Positions 47,011-58,400 of a stretch of 64,000 bases of DNA are shown one piece after another (the first letter of the stretch is position 1; the number at the start of each line of letters is the position of its first letter). The stretch lies in assembly GCA_964007475.1 (NCBI GenBank), contig OZ023274.1:76209303-76273302 (forward strand), in the 5' to 3' direction. This DNA is from Hybos culiciformis (Eukaryota > Arthropoda > Insecta > Diptera > Hybotidae). Both the position numbers and the translations under genes were made by a program. The notes under the pieces are model-generated. The model made no database searches, was not told where the DNA came from, and saw only the letters and a program-made list of their open reading frames with translations.

Positions 47011-48181
47011 TAGCCAGATTTTCAAAACACATGATTTTGATGAGATCAGTGGGTATATTAAGATATCACTGGAATACTGAAGCATATGAAGAAGCGTTAT
47101 ATATTCAAGCTATCCAACAAAAAATTATTAGTTGGCATAAATTTGTTTTTTTTTTCTTGTATAAAATCGCTTTTATCAAAAATGTGTAATTATACATTTT
47201 ATTGTGTATGTGTATGTCTTATTTTATACGATCGTTCTAAAAAAAATAATGTTTATGTGTAGAATGTATATTTCCAAATTACCCTTCTGATTTAGTTTTG
47301 CCTACTTGGAGGCATTGAAATGAGAAACACTTATTCTTTTTCAAGCTTTCAATATTGAATTGCCTAATTTTAGGATGTTTCAAAAAACGATTAAGAAATT
47401 CAAAAGTGCACAATTGAAACTTATCAAATCGTCCCTTAACAAAATCTAATCAATTTATTGTATTAATATGACTTCCAAATGTATTAGATATTATTGCTTA
47501 TATCAAATTTTTTTGGTTTAATTGAATTTTTACTGTTCAATTGTACTACTGTTTATATTGTCTACATATTTATACATAATATTAATATTATTTTAAATAT
47601 TATATGAAAACTTGACTCCAGATAATATTAACTTGGATGTATTAATAATGATTGGATAAATAAAATGGGATTTTATAGTTGCAGCAATTCTGAATGAAAT
47701 TCATACAATTTTCTTGAAATGACCATCAGATTTAGGTAGACTTACCTTATCTATCCGCATATTAAGCAGTCAAATTCAAATATTTTATTAATTTAATTGT
47801 ATTTTTTAAAAATAAATACATTCATGAAATCAATTAAAAATTAAAAGATTTGGAAATTATTTCAAAACGTTACTACGAGTCGAGAATAACTAAAAAAAAT
47901 TAAATCGACGTCGCTGCCTGCGTTCTTAAAAATCGCAATCTTTTTTACTTTTGTTTTTTTTTATCTTTATTTATTTGTATTATGTTAGGAGGAGTTCGTA
48001 CAGTACCTGCTACAAAAATTTTATAAAAGAAAGAAAAAAAAACAATTTTTTTCAATTTTTTTTTGAACTTATTATAACAAGTTGTCGTCCTGAAAGATAC
48101 GCCTGCTATTATAGAAAACTTAGAATTTCAATTTTTTTATTGAAAAAATATTTTTTTTTAGAAAAATAAAAATTAAAAATT

Positions 48182-51100
48182 ATGAACTCTACAAAACTTT
48201 CGAGTAGTGGTGAAACTAAAAAAATTGATAATAAAAATTTAATTATCGAAGGAAGTTGGAAAAAATCAAAAATTAAATATTATTTTGATAATAAAAATAA
48301 TATTTGCAATGAATTGAAAAAATTAACTATTCCATATATTTTAAATGGAAATATATTTGAAATTTTAAAAATAGATAATTTGAGTGGTGCAGTTACAGTA
48401 CGATGCACTAAATGCCCAGACAATAATATTTACAAGGGTAAGATTTTATATTAAATTAAAAAACAAAAAAACTTCACTTTCATTAATAGGGTTAGGATCC
48501 GAAAAGAATAAAATAAAGGTAAGGTACACCTAACCAATATCCGAACCAGGGAACAATAATAAGTCTAAAAAACGAACCTAACATTGGCTGAGTGAAAAAG
48601 TATGCAATAGATAAAGTCAATTGACCATATAATTATTGCCCTTTGAAGAAGGAAGATAACATAAAGACATAAAGTTAAAATAAGAAAAAAGGACATGAAG
48701 TTTCCTTTATAGGAAAGGAACAAATACATATTCCATAAAATAATAACGTTAATAACGTCTTTTGAGCATATGGGCTTATTTTTTAGAACACAAAGTTTAT
48801 TGGTTCGTTTTACCATTTAAATGATCTAGCAGATAAGTAGGTAAAATACTTTTATTTAGGAATTATATTATGCAAGTAGGTACATATATGTATTTGAAAA
48901 CTAGATTATGTATTCCATATGTATCTAGGACGTAAGCAGAAATTTACTTATGAATAAATTCGAATCGAAATTTCGAATAAGTAGGTATACCTACCTGATT
49001 CTGTTCGAATTCGAAATGAAAGACACACCAACCGAAAGTTTCAGAAGCCTAGGTAGGTATGCACTTATTTAACATTTTATTATGAACCTATCTCCTAGTT
49101 GTTTTTTTTTTTAAACAAAATCAAGCTCGTAACCTAAATAAAAGAAACTATATAATAGTAGATTATTGGATATGTAAACTAAATTTGTTATTAATTAAGA
49201 GTTCTGTATACACGAAAATACATTGACACGAGTCAATACTTATATCACGAGACCGAAGGTCTAGTGATATAAATTGACAAGTTTCAATGTATTTTTGTGT
49301 AAATACAGAACGAGTTGTATAACAAATTTTGTTTACATATCCAATATACTGTTTTAATGCGTAGGGGAGAGGTAGTTGCAAAGAGAGAATATTTTTTCTT
49401 CTCATTTTTTTTTTGTATTTGGCTGTATTGAAATATTGTGAGAGATATTATGTTTGTTTAGGTATTACGTAATATTCAATACAAAACATCTAAATGATTT
49501 CATTATTTACGCTGATGCATCTAAATTTTTTCATTATAAACGCTGATGCATCTAAATTTTATCATTATTTACGCAGATGCATCTAAATGATTGCATGTGT
49601 ATTGACGCATATAATACTCCATTTAGTGATCTAAATTCTATAGCACTAAATACAACATAACGATCCCCAACGCATTAAAACTCTTATGTGTTTGGAATAA
49701 GATTTTTATTTCTGATAAATTAATTAAATACGCACTGATATTATTAATATAAGCCAAATTTTTTTTATATTTTAGGTAGTGTCAAATCGACTGGAAATTT
49801 TCATATGCACATCAAAGTAAGTTGTAATGAATTTAATTTATATATTTATCAATCAATTTTAATTTATAAAATTTGTCATTATGTTTTTTCGAATAGGTAG
49901 GTACATAAACAACAAATGAAAATAATAAGAAAATGCAATTTATTAATCTTTTTTTATTTCTGTATTCTATAACATTTTAGATATAGGTACCTATATTTAG
50001 CTCAATGTATAATTGTGAAAAGCGATAATAGTTCATTCTCGCTATTAACAATTAAATGTTTGAGTTTATGTTTTCAGGTAAAAAAGTTATAATCAAATCC
50101 TAACATTAGAAATTTAAAAATTGATTTTTTAAATGAAATAAGTTGTAAAAGGAAGCTTTTGAATAGGCTTTGTTTTCCTTTTTTTTCTTTTTTTTTTAAA
50201 TAGACTTTGTTTTGGTTTTTATTCATTTTGAAGCTTCGATATTTTCTTACTTAAAAAATAAAGTTATTTTGGAAATAATCGTTCATTAACACATTGTACT
50301 ATTTTCGATATTAACTTCCCAATTATAGTCTTGTTAAATTTCATTAATTTCATCTCAAATGAGTGCGAGAATTATTATGTACATAAAAATTAAAAAGTTA
50401 AGAAATTGATTTTTCCTTCGGTAGATAAGATATAAATAAATTTTAGCCCGTTTTCCATCAAAAATCAAAAAACAAACTATTATGTTTTCATTTAATGTCC
50501 GTCCGTCCGTCTGTCTGTACGTTCGTTCTTCAATAAAATCCTTATAACTTTTGAACCAGTCAAGTGATTTTTATTCTTTAAGTGCCAAAACCCGCTCAAA
50601 CTCGTTCACCTTCATCTGGACTAAATGTTGAGAGTTTAACGTTTCGAATTACGGAAGTGAGGCTCAGAACCAGCCAAGGGCTTAAATTATTTTCATACAA
50701 AAGTTTTATAAATTTTGAATTTTATAAAAGTGTACAGTACATGGGATGTAAGTCGATTAAGGGAATCTAAAAAAAATTAATTTCATCCCAAGGATTCGGG
50801 CTAAGATCCGGATTTCGATGAAAATTGTTATTGTAATATAGTATGCATGTGACTTACTGATATAGATGTGATGATATTGAATGAAGGAACCTAAAAAATC
50901 TGAATGTGACTTTAAATTAAAGTATCTTAAATCGAAATGCTGAATATGAGCGCAATACTTCATTTATGAGGTACTGTTCCATATTTTTTATTTATTTTAC
51001 TATTGTTTTATTATTATACAATTATAATCAAAATACATATAATATAAAAATATAATAATAAAAAAAATTTAATTATGTATATTTATTATAAATTATTTGA

Positions 51101-54100
51101 GCGAAAAATATTTTAAATCTCAGTCTCTATTTTAGTTACAAATCGCTTTAAAATCTCCTACCTACTCAATTAACAATCAAGTTTTCTCATTTTTATTAAC
51201 GATTATTATTTTTCAAACCAAGCATTATTGCTGAAAATTTAATAAAGATAAATTTCACAAATTTTAATTAAATACAATTAATTGAAATAATTGTGAAGTA
51301 ATAAGTGGAGTTTCATCTTACAAAATGTTCCCATTATATGAGAGAATAAAAAATAGAATTTTGTAAAATGCGACAAAACATTTACAAATTGAAAGATTAA
51401 AAAAAAAAAATCGCAGAGCTGCTGTGAGAGAGTTAAAAATTTAATACTTACCTGCTTGTGATAAAATTTTGATTTTATTTTTGATTCAAAGTACCTACCT
51501 ACAAAATAATATGGGCTTTTTTTTTATAAAAGATTTTTGTTTATTTTTGCCTTTTGATAGGAATAGCTTTTAATGTGCATGTCTTTGGTAAGTTGTATTT
51601 ACATTCGAAAATTTAGCTCGGTAAATGGTCCATTATATCAATACACATGCAATTATAGGGAAATGTAAATTGTATTTACATTTCCCTGTGATGTAAATTG
51701 TATTTACATTTCCCTATATTGTATTTGCTTACTTCATTTTGAACTGCGTAATACTATAAACAAAAATAATATCTCTCACACTCACAATATTTCCCTTTTT
51801 TCCCTTTATCTCTAAAAGAAAGAAATTAAAGGATAATTAACGTGGAAAAATTCAATTGGTATTTTTTATCTGTAAAAGAAAGAGAAATTAAAGCATAATT
51901 AACGTGGAAAAATTCACTTGGCTTCTTTTATCTTTATTTTTTATTATAAATTATCTCTATATTCTCTCTTTGCAACTACCTCTCTCATGCACATTACAGC
52001 AGTATACAATACATGTTAATTAAATTTGTTATACAATTCGTTGTGTATACAGACAAACACATAGACACTCGTCAATATTATATCACTCGACCTTCGGTCT
52101 CGTGATATAAAAATGACTCGTGTCTATGTGTTTGTGTGTATACACAACTCGCAAGAATAACAAATTTTCATAACATTTATTGTAATCTACTATTAAAAAC
52201 TGTTTGTTTTATTGCTGATTTTTTGTTGATTATTGTTTTTTTTTTAAATAATAATTTACTATGTACGGTACATATAATGCATACACTGAATGTTTTTTTG
52301 TATTGTCAATATTAGAACGAGGAACTTGAATTAGTTTGAATTTGTTGCAAATAACAAATTCTACAAAGTGAAAAAAAAAATTGGTTTCGAAATCAAATCG
52401 ATTGTTTCATTGCGTGTGGAAACATTTATAAAACACAATTTAAATAAATGAATGGAATGAATTCCTTTTGTAGGAGGCTAAGGATTACATTTTTTTCGAA
52501 ATTCCGATGTATGCTTACCTACATAATATACATTATTCAAACGATTCGAACTTCTTATCTATATGAAGCAACCTTGAATAAAATTTTGTTAAAACATCAA
52601 AGTTTTTCCTCCTGTGCATAAATATGGCGTTTATAACGAAAAAAAAAATCGAAATCAAATCTCGATTTTGTAATTAACAATGGAAACTACATATTCAAAT
52701 TTTATAATACTTGACAAAAGAGATATAATTAGGTATTTGTTTTGATGGCATCATATTTTTATCCCATTTTTAATTCATCTTTTGGCTTGATAGCATAAAA
52801 TTACAGAGTTTTGAATAAATTTCGCGGATTTCGAATATCTTAATAACGTTTTATTTTTCTTTGGTGACATTTGAATTAATAATTTTTATCAAATATGCAA
52901 AAAAATTCCAACAAAATTAATAAATTCGATGAAGTAAGTTTTCTTTTGTAAAAACAATAAAAAAAATTCTAGGTATGCCAAATTTGTATTTTAGCAAATT
53001 TATTTTTTTTGTCTTGCTGAAGAAAATCAAAACTTTTTAATGGCGATTAAAGTATCTAAATATTTATTCTATTTGATATTTTCAACACTATAGACCATTA
53101 AATTTAAGCAGATTGCTATTTTGCTATACGATGCTAACTGAGATAATATTTCTCCTTTTTGAAAATAAATACATACCTAATGAGTGACATAAAATTCTAT
53201 CATACAGAATTTTATCGATATCGATAAGAACACATTGCAATAAAATAGTGATTAGTAATTTTGTGGTAATAAGACTGAAGAGTCAGATAATATATTATAT
53301 TACATATCATAATGAAGTAAAACTTAATTTCCTCCTAACCACTTTTTTATATTTTTATTTTATTTTATATTTTTTTCTTTTCAGCGAAAACATCCAGATT
53401 TAATATCAACTGTAAACGATATGAAATTGAAATCTTTTTCAGATCGTAAATATCGTATAACACGTCGCCGTCCTAATTTATATGGAGGAACTAGTAAACG
53501 TGCAAAATCCATTAAATGTGAAAAAAATGAATCAGATAAAACTTTGATTATTGAAAATTCGGTGAATCAAATTTAATGAATCCCGTCTAAATGGCTTATT
53601 TTATTTTATTTTTTTTAAATACTTTTAGATACATTCGAAACATCTACCTTCAGAGCCTATTGATTATAGACATCAAGTTCACAAAGATTATCAAGTACCA
53701 ATTTCTGATTTTTCAACATTATCAAATCATCAAGATCAAATACCGATCATTGCAAAAAAAATACATCCATGTGTTACAACTGAATATATTCAACCGCCAC
53801 CAGCTCATCGATCAAATTATATAATTAAGACAAACGCAACGGCATCTGTTCCAGTTTATATTGATCGTCAATATTACAAATATTCGAATATTGTTCAAGA
53901 ACAGCAACAAACTAATATACCAGGTAACGAAATGTCATAAGCATATTCGCGTTAATTAATTAATCTAGAAGTAATAATAATTTGATAATCGAACGCATTG
54001 AGTGATAGATTATTTTAAGCTTATTTCTGTCAATTTTAAAATCTCGTATTAACCGTAAAATTTTTTAGTTGAATCCGAAAAAAATTTGCCATCTTCAAAA

Positions 54101-54496
54101 GAAGTTTCTCGAAATTCTCCAGCGAAACAAATTATTTTTCAAAATTCTTTAAACAAAACATTGTCGCAACAACAGCAACAGCAATGTGCCATGACTTCTT
54201 ATGGGAATCAAATAACATCTGTTCACTATTTACAGCAACCGGTGCCTGCGTCATGTGATCAACAAAATTTATCAGCTACTAGTTCTTTTCATTCACAACA
54301 TCAGCAGGCTTATACTGTTCCTGACTTTATATCTTTAGTTCAAACGCCAATGCAAAATGCTCTTGCAAGGGTTGAATCTCATTTAAAAGGAATAGAACAT
54401 GCAATGAATTTACGCAATCAAATTGAAACAAATCGAATTTATTTAGATTTGGCAAAATTTAAGTTTTTAAATCCAACTTTTGCATTTAATACTTAA
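48182..54496 (+). CDS. BED-type zinc-finger protein, about 398 aa
   Basis: Exons 48182-48437, 49776-49816, 53385-53561, 53629-53923 and 54069-54496 join in phase (1197 nt). The finger is split across three exons: VRCTKCPDN (Cys75, Cys78), then GNFHMHIK and RKHPDL (His97, His102), fitting the C-x2-C-xn-H-x4-H of BED domains, which bind DNA in chromatin-boundary and transposase-derived proteins. A basic stretch follows (RKYRITRRRP, SKRAKSIK), likely nuclear localisation. The remainder is Gln/His/Pro-rich, with short Q runs, ending in a more structured tail (LARVESHLKGIEHAMNL, then IYLDLAKFKFLN). I know no orthologue. Introns of 1.3 and 3.6 kb hold two mobile-element copies; one 67-bp intron (53562-53628), if retained, ends the protein six codons into it. 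Confidence 0.8.
49154..49680 (-). mobile_element. Hairpin-bearing non-autonomous element, copy C (inverted, diverged)
   Basis: Read on the minus strand it begins TTTTAATGCG and ends AATCTACTATT, as copies A and B do. It shares the GGTCCATTA/GGAGTATTA-type 5' block, the CACAATATTTCAATACAG block and the central inverted repeat (49181-49330) with the CGACC/TTCG/GTCTCG core. Hairpin arms have changed together (for example CATTGACACGAG paired with its partner), so pairing is kept while sequence differs. It sits in intron 1 of the BED gene. Confidence 0.7.
50497..50528. repeat. GTCC/GTCT tetranucleotide tract and adjoining repeat-like DNA
   Basis: GTCCGTCCGTCCGTCTGTCT leads into ACGTTCGTTC and then about 200 bp (to roughly 50700) that are GC-richer than the intron around it. 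This kind of tract followed by CTTATAACTTTTGAACC is, from memory, common in dispersed insect repeats. It has no convincing coding frame. Confidence 0.4.
51568..52194 (+). mobile_element. Hairpin-bearing non-autonomous element, copy B
   Basis: 627 bp, from TTTTAATGTGCATG to AATCTACTATT. Very similar to copy A at both ends: the GTCTTTGGTAAGTTGTATTT start block, ATTGTATTTACAT units and the inverted repeat 52022-52167 with the same TTCG centre. The middle is shorter, and a CTCTAAAAGAAAG/CTGTAAAAGAAAG unit of about 65 bp is duplicated (51830-51925). It lies in intron 2 of the BED gene. Confidence 0.75.
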
Positions 54497-55428
54497 TTTA
54501 ATTGCATTGTTCTTACGAAATTTTCATTTGATAATGAAATAAGTTAATTTTTTTACGTATTCGAAGATTTTTATATTTTCTGAATTAATAATTTTAGATT
54601 AAAATGATTGAAATTTGAAATAAATTTAAGTAATCCAATTGAGACAAATCGCATATATTTAGTTTTGCTTTAAATACTTTATTTTATAAAGGACATGTAT
54701 TGTATACATTCGCATTATGAAATTATCATTATTCAATGAAATAAAATAATTTTCTCAAATTTTTTTTTTTTGATTTTGAAAAAAAACCCGATTTTTTGAT
54801 TTGATTAACTTATTTCAATAAATTGTTTTTGTAAAACAATTTTGTATTTTTAATTTAAGAACTAAAAAAAACACAGCGGATTAGCTCTATTTTTCTTATA
54901 TTTCTATGTTAAATAAATTTGAATTATTTGTTAATAAAATGATTTTCGTACGATTTATTTGCTTTTACTTTTTTTATTTTTATATTTATAATAAGATGTT
55001 CATTCAAATTGACGTTGCTATCTGAATAGAATATTAGGAAGAAATTTGTTTTGGTTTCCATTTAATTGATTATAAGTAAAACGTTTTTCTAAAAGTATTG
55101 GATTTGTTTTTAATCGTAGGCTCTATAATAATGTAAATTTCTTAGTTAAATTATTTAGGAATTTCATAAATTTTATGTCGAATCTAAATTTCATGAAAAA
55201 AGTTCTTAGAAAGTCAATATTTTTTTGTGTTAAATTATAAGTTTATGAATTCTTTTCAAAGCCAAATTTCTGATTAGGATAATACCACGGATAATAACTT
55301 TGTGTTATTTTTGATTTTTATTTTTATAGTCATCAATAAATACAACTCCTATAATACTTTTGATCTGAACTTATTAATTATTTTTAATTTAGTTTATAAT
55401 CATAAATACATTAATATGTTATTAATTT
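54497..55428. other. Intergenic DNA between the convergent BED and P450 genes
   Basis: About 930 bp between two stop codons. An AATAAA at 54619-54624 could end the BED-gene transcript. Nothing else is recognisable. Confidence 0.6.
54619..54624 (+). terminator. Possible polyadenylation signal of the BED-finger gene
   Basis: AATAAA 120 bp downstream of the stop codon. In DNA this AT-rich the hexamer is common, so only its position supports it. Confidence 0.35.
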
Positions 55429-58400
55429 TTAACGCTTCAACATTTTAAATTTTAATGGACCATCTGGAGCATACATAAATGTTACAACATAATCCAATGG
55501 CTGATAATAGAACTCCAATTTATAATTTCTTAAAAGCTAAAAAAAAAAATAATTCATTTATGTAATGAATGGTTATATACATACTTCTAAACCGTAGTAT
55601 AAATCAGAACTATTTTTTTTTTTATTTTTCGGTTTCATCACCCGTACCATAGTCATAAATAAAATTAATTTTTTTTTACAAAAGTTAAAGCAAATTTAAG
55701 GAATTTAGTTATTTTAAAGTTAGAATACTTGCCTTAACTAATAAAATTTGTATTTCTAAATCAGCAAATCTTCTACCTAAACAGGTTCGAGCGCCGTATC
55801 CGTAAGGTAGAGAAGCGAAAGGATGCAATTTACCATCTATTCCTCCTTGACTAGTTTTCATCCAACGTTCAGGCTTAAATTTGTCAGCATCTGTGACGTA
55901 TTCTTCCATATTACCAGTCACAAGTGTTGGAAAAACTACCTGAATCTTAAAGATTAATTTTTATTTTATAAACAAAGAAAATAAATTACAGCAAATTTGT
56001 CTTACTCCTTTTGGAATTTTATAGCCACAAATGATGGTATCCTCTTGAAGGGTTCGACCATTCCCTATAACCGTGCTATGAGTTCGAAATACTTCTTTTA
56101 TGAAAGCTTTCAAATAATGCATTTTGTCCAAAAATTGAAATGATAATGTTGATTCAGCATTAGGTAAAATTTTTAATAATTCTTCATAAATTTTTTCTTG
56201 TTCGTTTGGACGAGTAGCTAATTGATATAAAATAGAACATACTGCCATAGAAATCTTAAAATAACAATAATAAAGTTTCTAAATTGTAGGCTTTGTAGTA
56301 AAAATTAACGTTAGAGACAAGAATAAAACATATAATCTTATGATTATTTTGACTTACTGTATCAATTCCAACCAATATTAAATCTAATGCCATTATAGTT
56401 GCAATTTTATCATCTTTCTCAGATTGAATGACTTTCTCCAACAGAGAGGGTTCATAATTGTTAATGGAAGCTGATTTTTCTTTGGAATTTAAACGGTCCT
56501 TTGCATCTTTGATGTATTTCATGCAAACGCTTAAGAAATATAATTATTGTATAAGTTTTTTCATGTTTTTTATAAAGAAAATTTAGGAAAAAAGACGAAA
56601 ACTAATTTCCAAAAGAATTGAAAGTTATACAAAAATTTTTCGCACTTATTATTGTCAATGTTTTTGCAGATTAGTGGTTTGTTTAATTATTCTTAATCAA
56701 ATTTTTAATAATACATACGAATTTTAATTATTATACTTCTCTAATGCTAGAATGAATTCTTACTCGACAAAAAAGTTCATATTGTTGACGTATTTTGTCC
56801 ATAATGGTGTAGGAAAATAACGCCAATATGGTGCCTTTAATTCTAATGAGGCTACATTTCTTAAAGCATATTTAGCCGCATTTATTATTTGCTGTGGTTC
56901 CGAATCGGGATTTAAATTTGATTCTAAACATCCCAATCTAGTGTCAAGAGCTACTTGGCCTATACCTGAAAAAAGATATTATTATTTTTGATTTCTTAAA
57001 AATTCATTCTGTAGTTAATTTTTACTACTCACATTCTAATGACCACTTATGAATTTCGTTGTCAAAATCATTCGGTAATTCAAGATTTTCATCCAATAAT
57101 TTTTCACAACGCTGAAGAAATTCATCGGTAATTTCCTCCAGGGGTTTTAAATATTTCCGAACTGTTGATAATTGTAGAATAGGTTTTTGTACTCGAGATC
57201 GAAACTCTCGCCATGGTTCTCCATGTCTGAATAAAGAAAATAAAAAATTGAATTTGATATTAACAAAAAAAAAAACGAAAAAAATTTTTTTTACACGCCA
57301 ACAACTCCAGGTAATTCTCCAAAAAAATCCTTCCGTACGACACTTTTATATTTAACTAAACTTGGCATTGAAGGTCGGAATGGTGTAGAGCCTTCATTTC
57401 TATAACACTAAAATGGAACGGAATTATTATATGTAAACATTTTAATATGAAAGGAAAAAAATGTTTGTTCTTTAACCTTTTCAATCTCGTCTGCATCATA
57501 AACGAATAATAAATCAGGCCTTCCCATTAAACCGCCAAATCGAACAATTTTTCCATATTGCTCTTTTAAGTCAAATGATAATTTTCCAATATCGCATATC
57601 GAATACTGTCCAATTATAGGCATTAATCTGTAATTGAAAAACATTATTAATTGGTTACTTCTACATAGTTATATGATCAAACTGGAAAAAAATGATACTT
57701 AGTCCTTTCAAGAAACAAATATAATTTGATATTTTTAATAAGCTAGTTTTCAAAACAAAATTTCATAAAGGAAATTATTATTTTTTTATAGTAACTACTG
57801 CAAAATTTTTTCCAGGTAAAACTCTAGTTTTTCCTTCGTAAGAACAATTAACTTATTTATTTTTTTTATGTACCTTCTTATTTTTTGTTTGTTGGGTTGG
57901 AATATATAATTAATTGGATTTACATATTTGAAATTACATATTCAATTAGGAAAAATGATTATTTCGTAACACTTGTTCAAGGTTTTTAATGTTTTTATAC
58001 ATTTTTTTTTAATAGACTTACCATTTTATGAGATAAAATGTAATTTCAAATTTTTTTTTAAATAAATTGTATTTTGGATAATATATTTATATACTAATTT
58101 TAAAATTATACGGTCATTTAAATGTTTATTATGCTTAGGTGATTATAATGCTAAATAAATAAATTAGCACACTAGTTAACATATTTATTTATTTCTTAAA
58201 AAAAAAAAAACTGAAAATATTGGTTCCACTAGCATAAAAAAATGTGTGGACTATTCCAAACTTCACTATAGACTCGACCAGACATTGCATACTCGCAATT
58301 TTAAATAATAACGACCAAAGGATTGAGTAGTAAGGATTTTAGTTTCAATAAAGAATCAAAATAGAATATAGTTTACTACATAAATTATGGTAAATTTTTG

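Larger units (their letters stand above)
45272..48181. other. Divergent intergenic region between DTL and the BED-finger gene
   Basis: About 2.9 kb that must hold the promoters of DTL (minus) and the BED gene (plus). It contains the palindrome-rich element at 46174-46934 and a trinucleotide microsatellite just after it. The rest is AT-rich with no supported gene. Confidence 0.6.

Noticed and set aside
49163..49405. 80-codon minus-strand frame
   Set aside because: It reads through the hairpin of mobile element copy C and has no coding signal.
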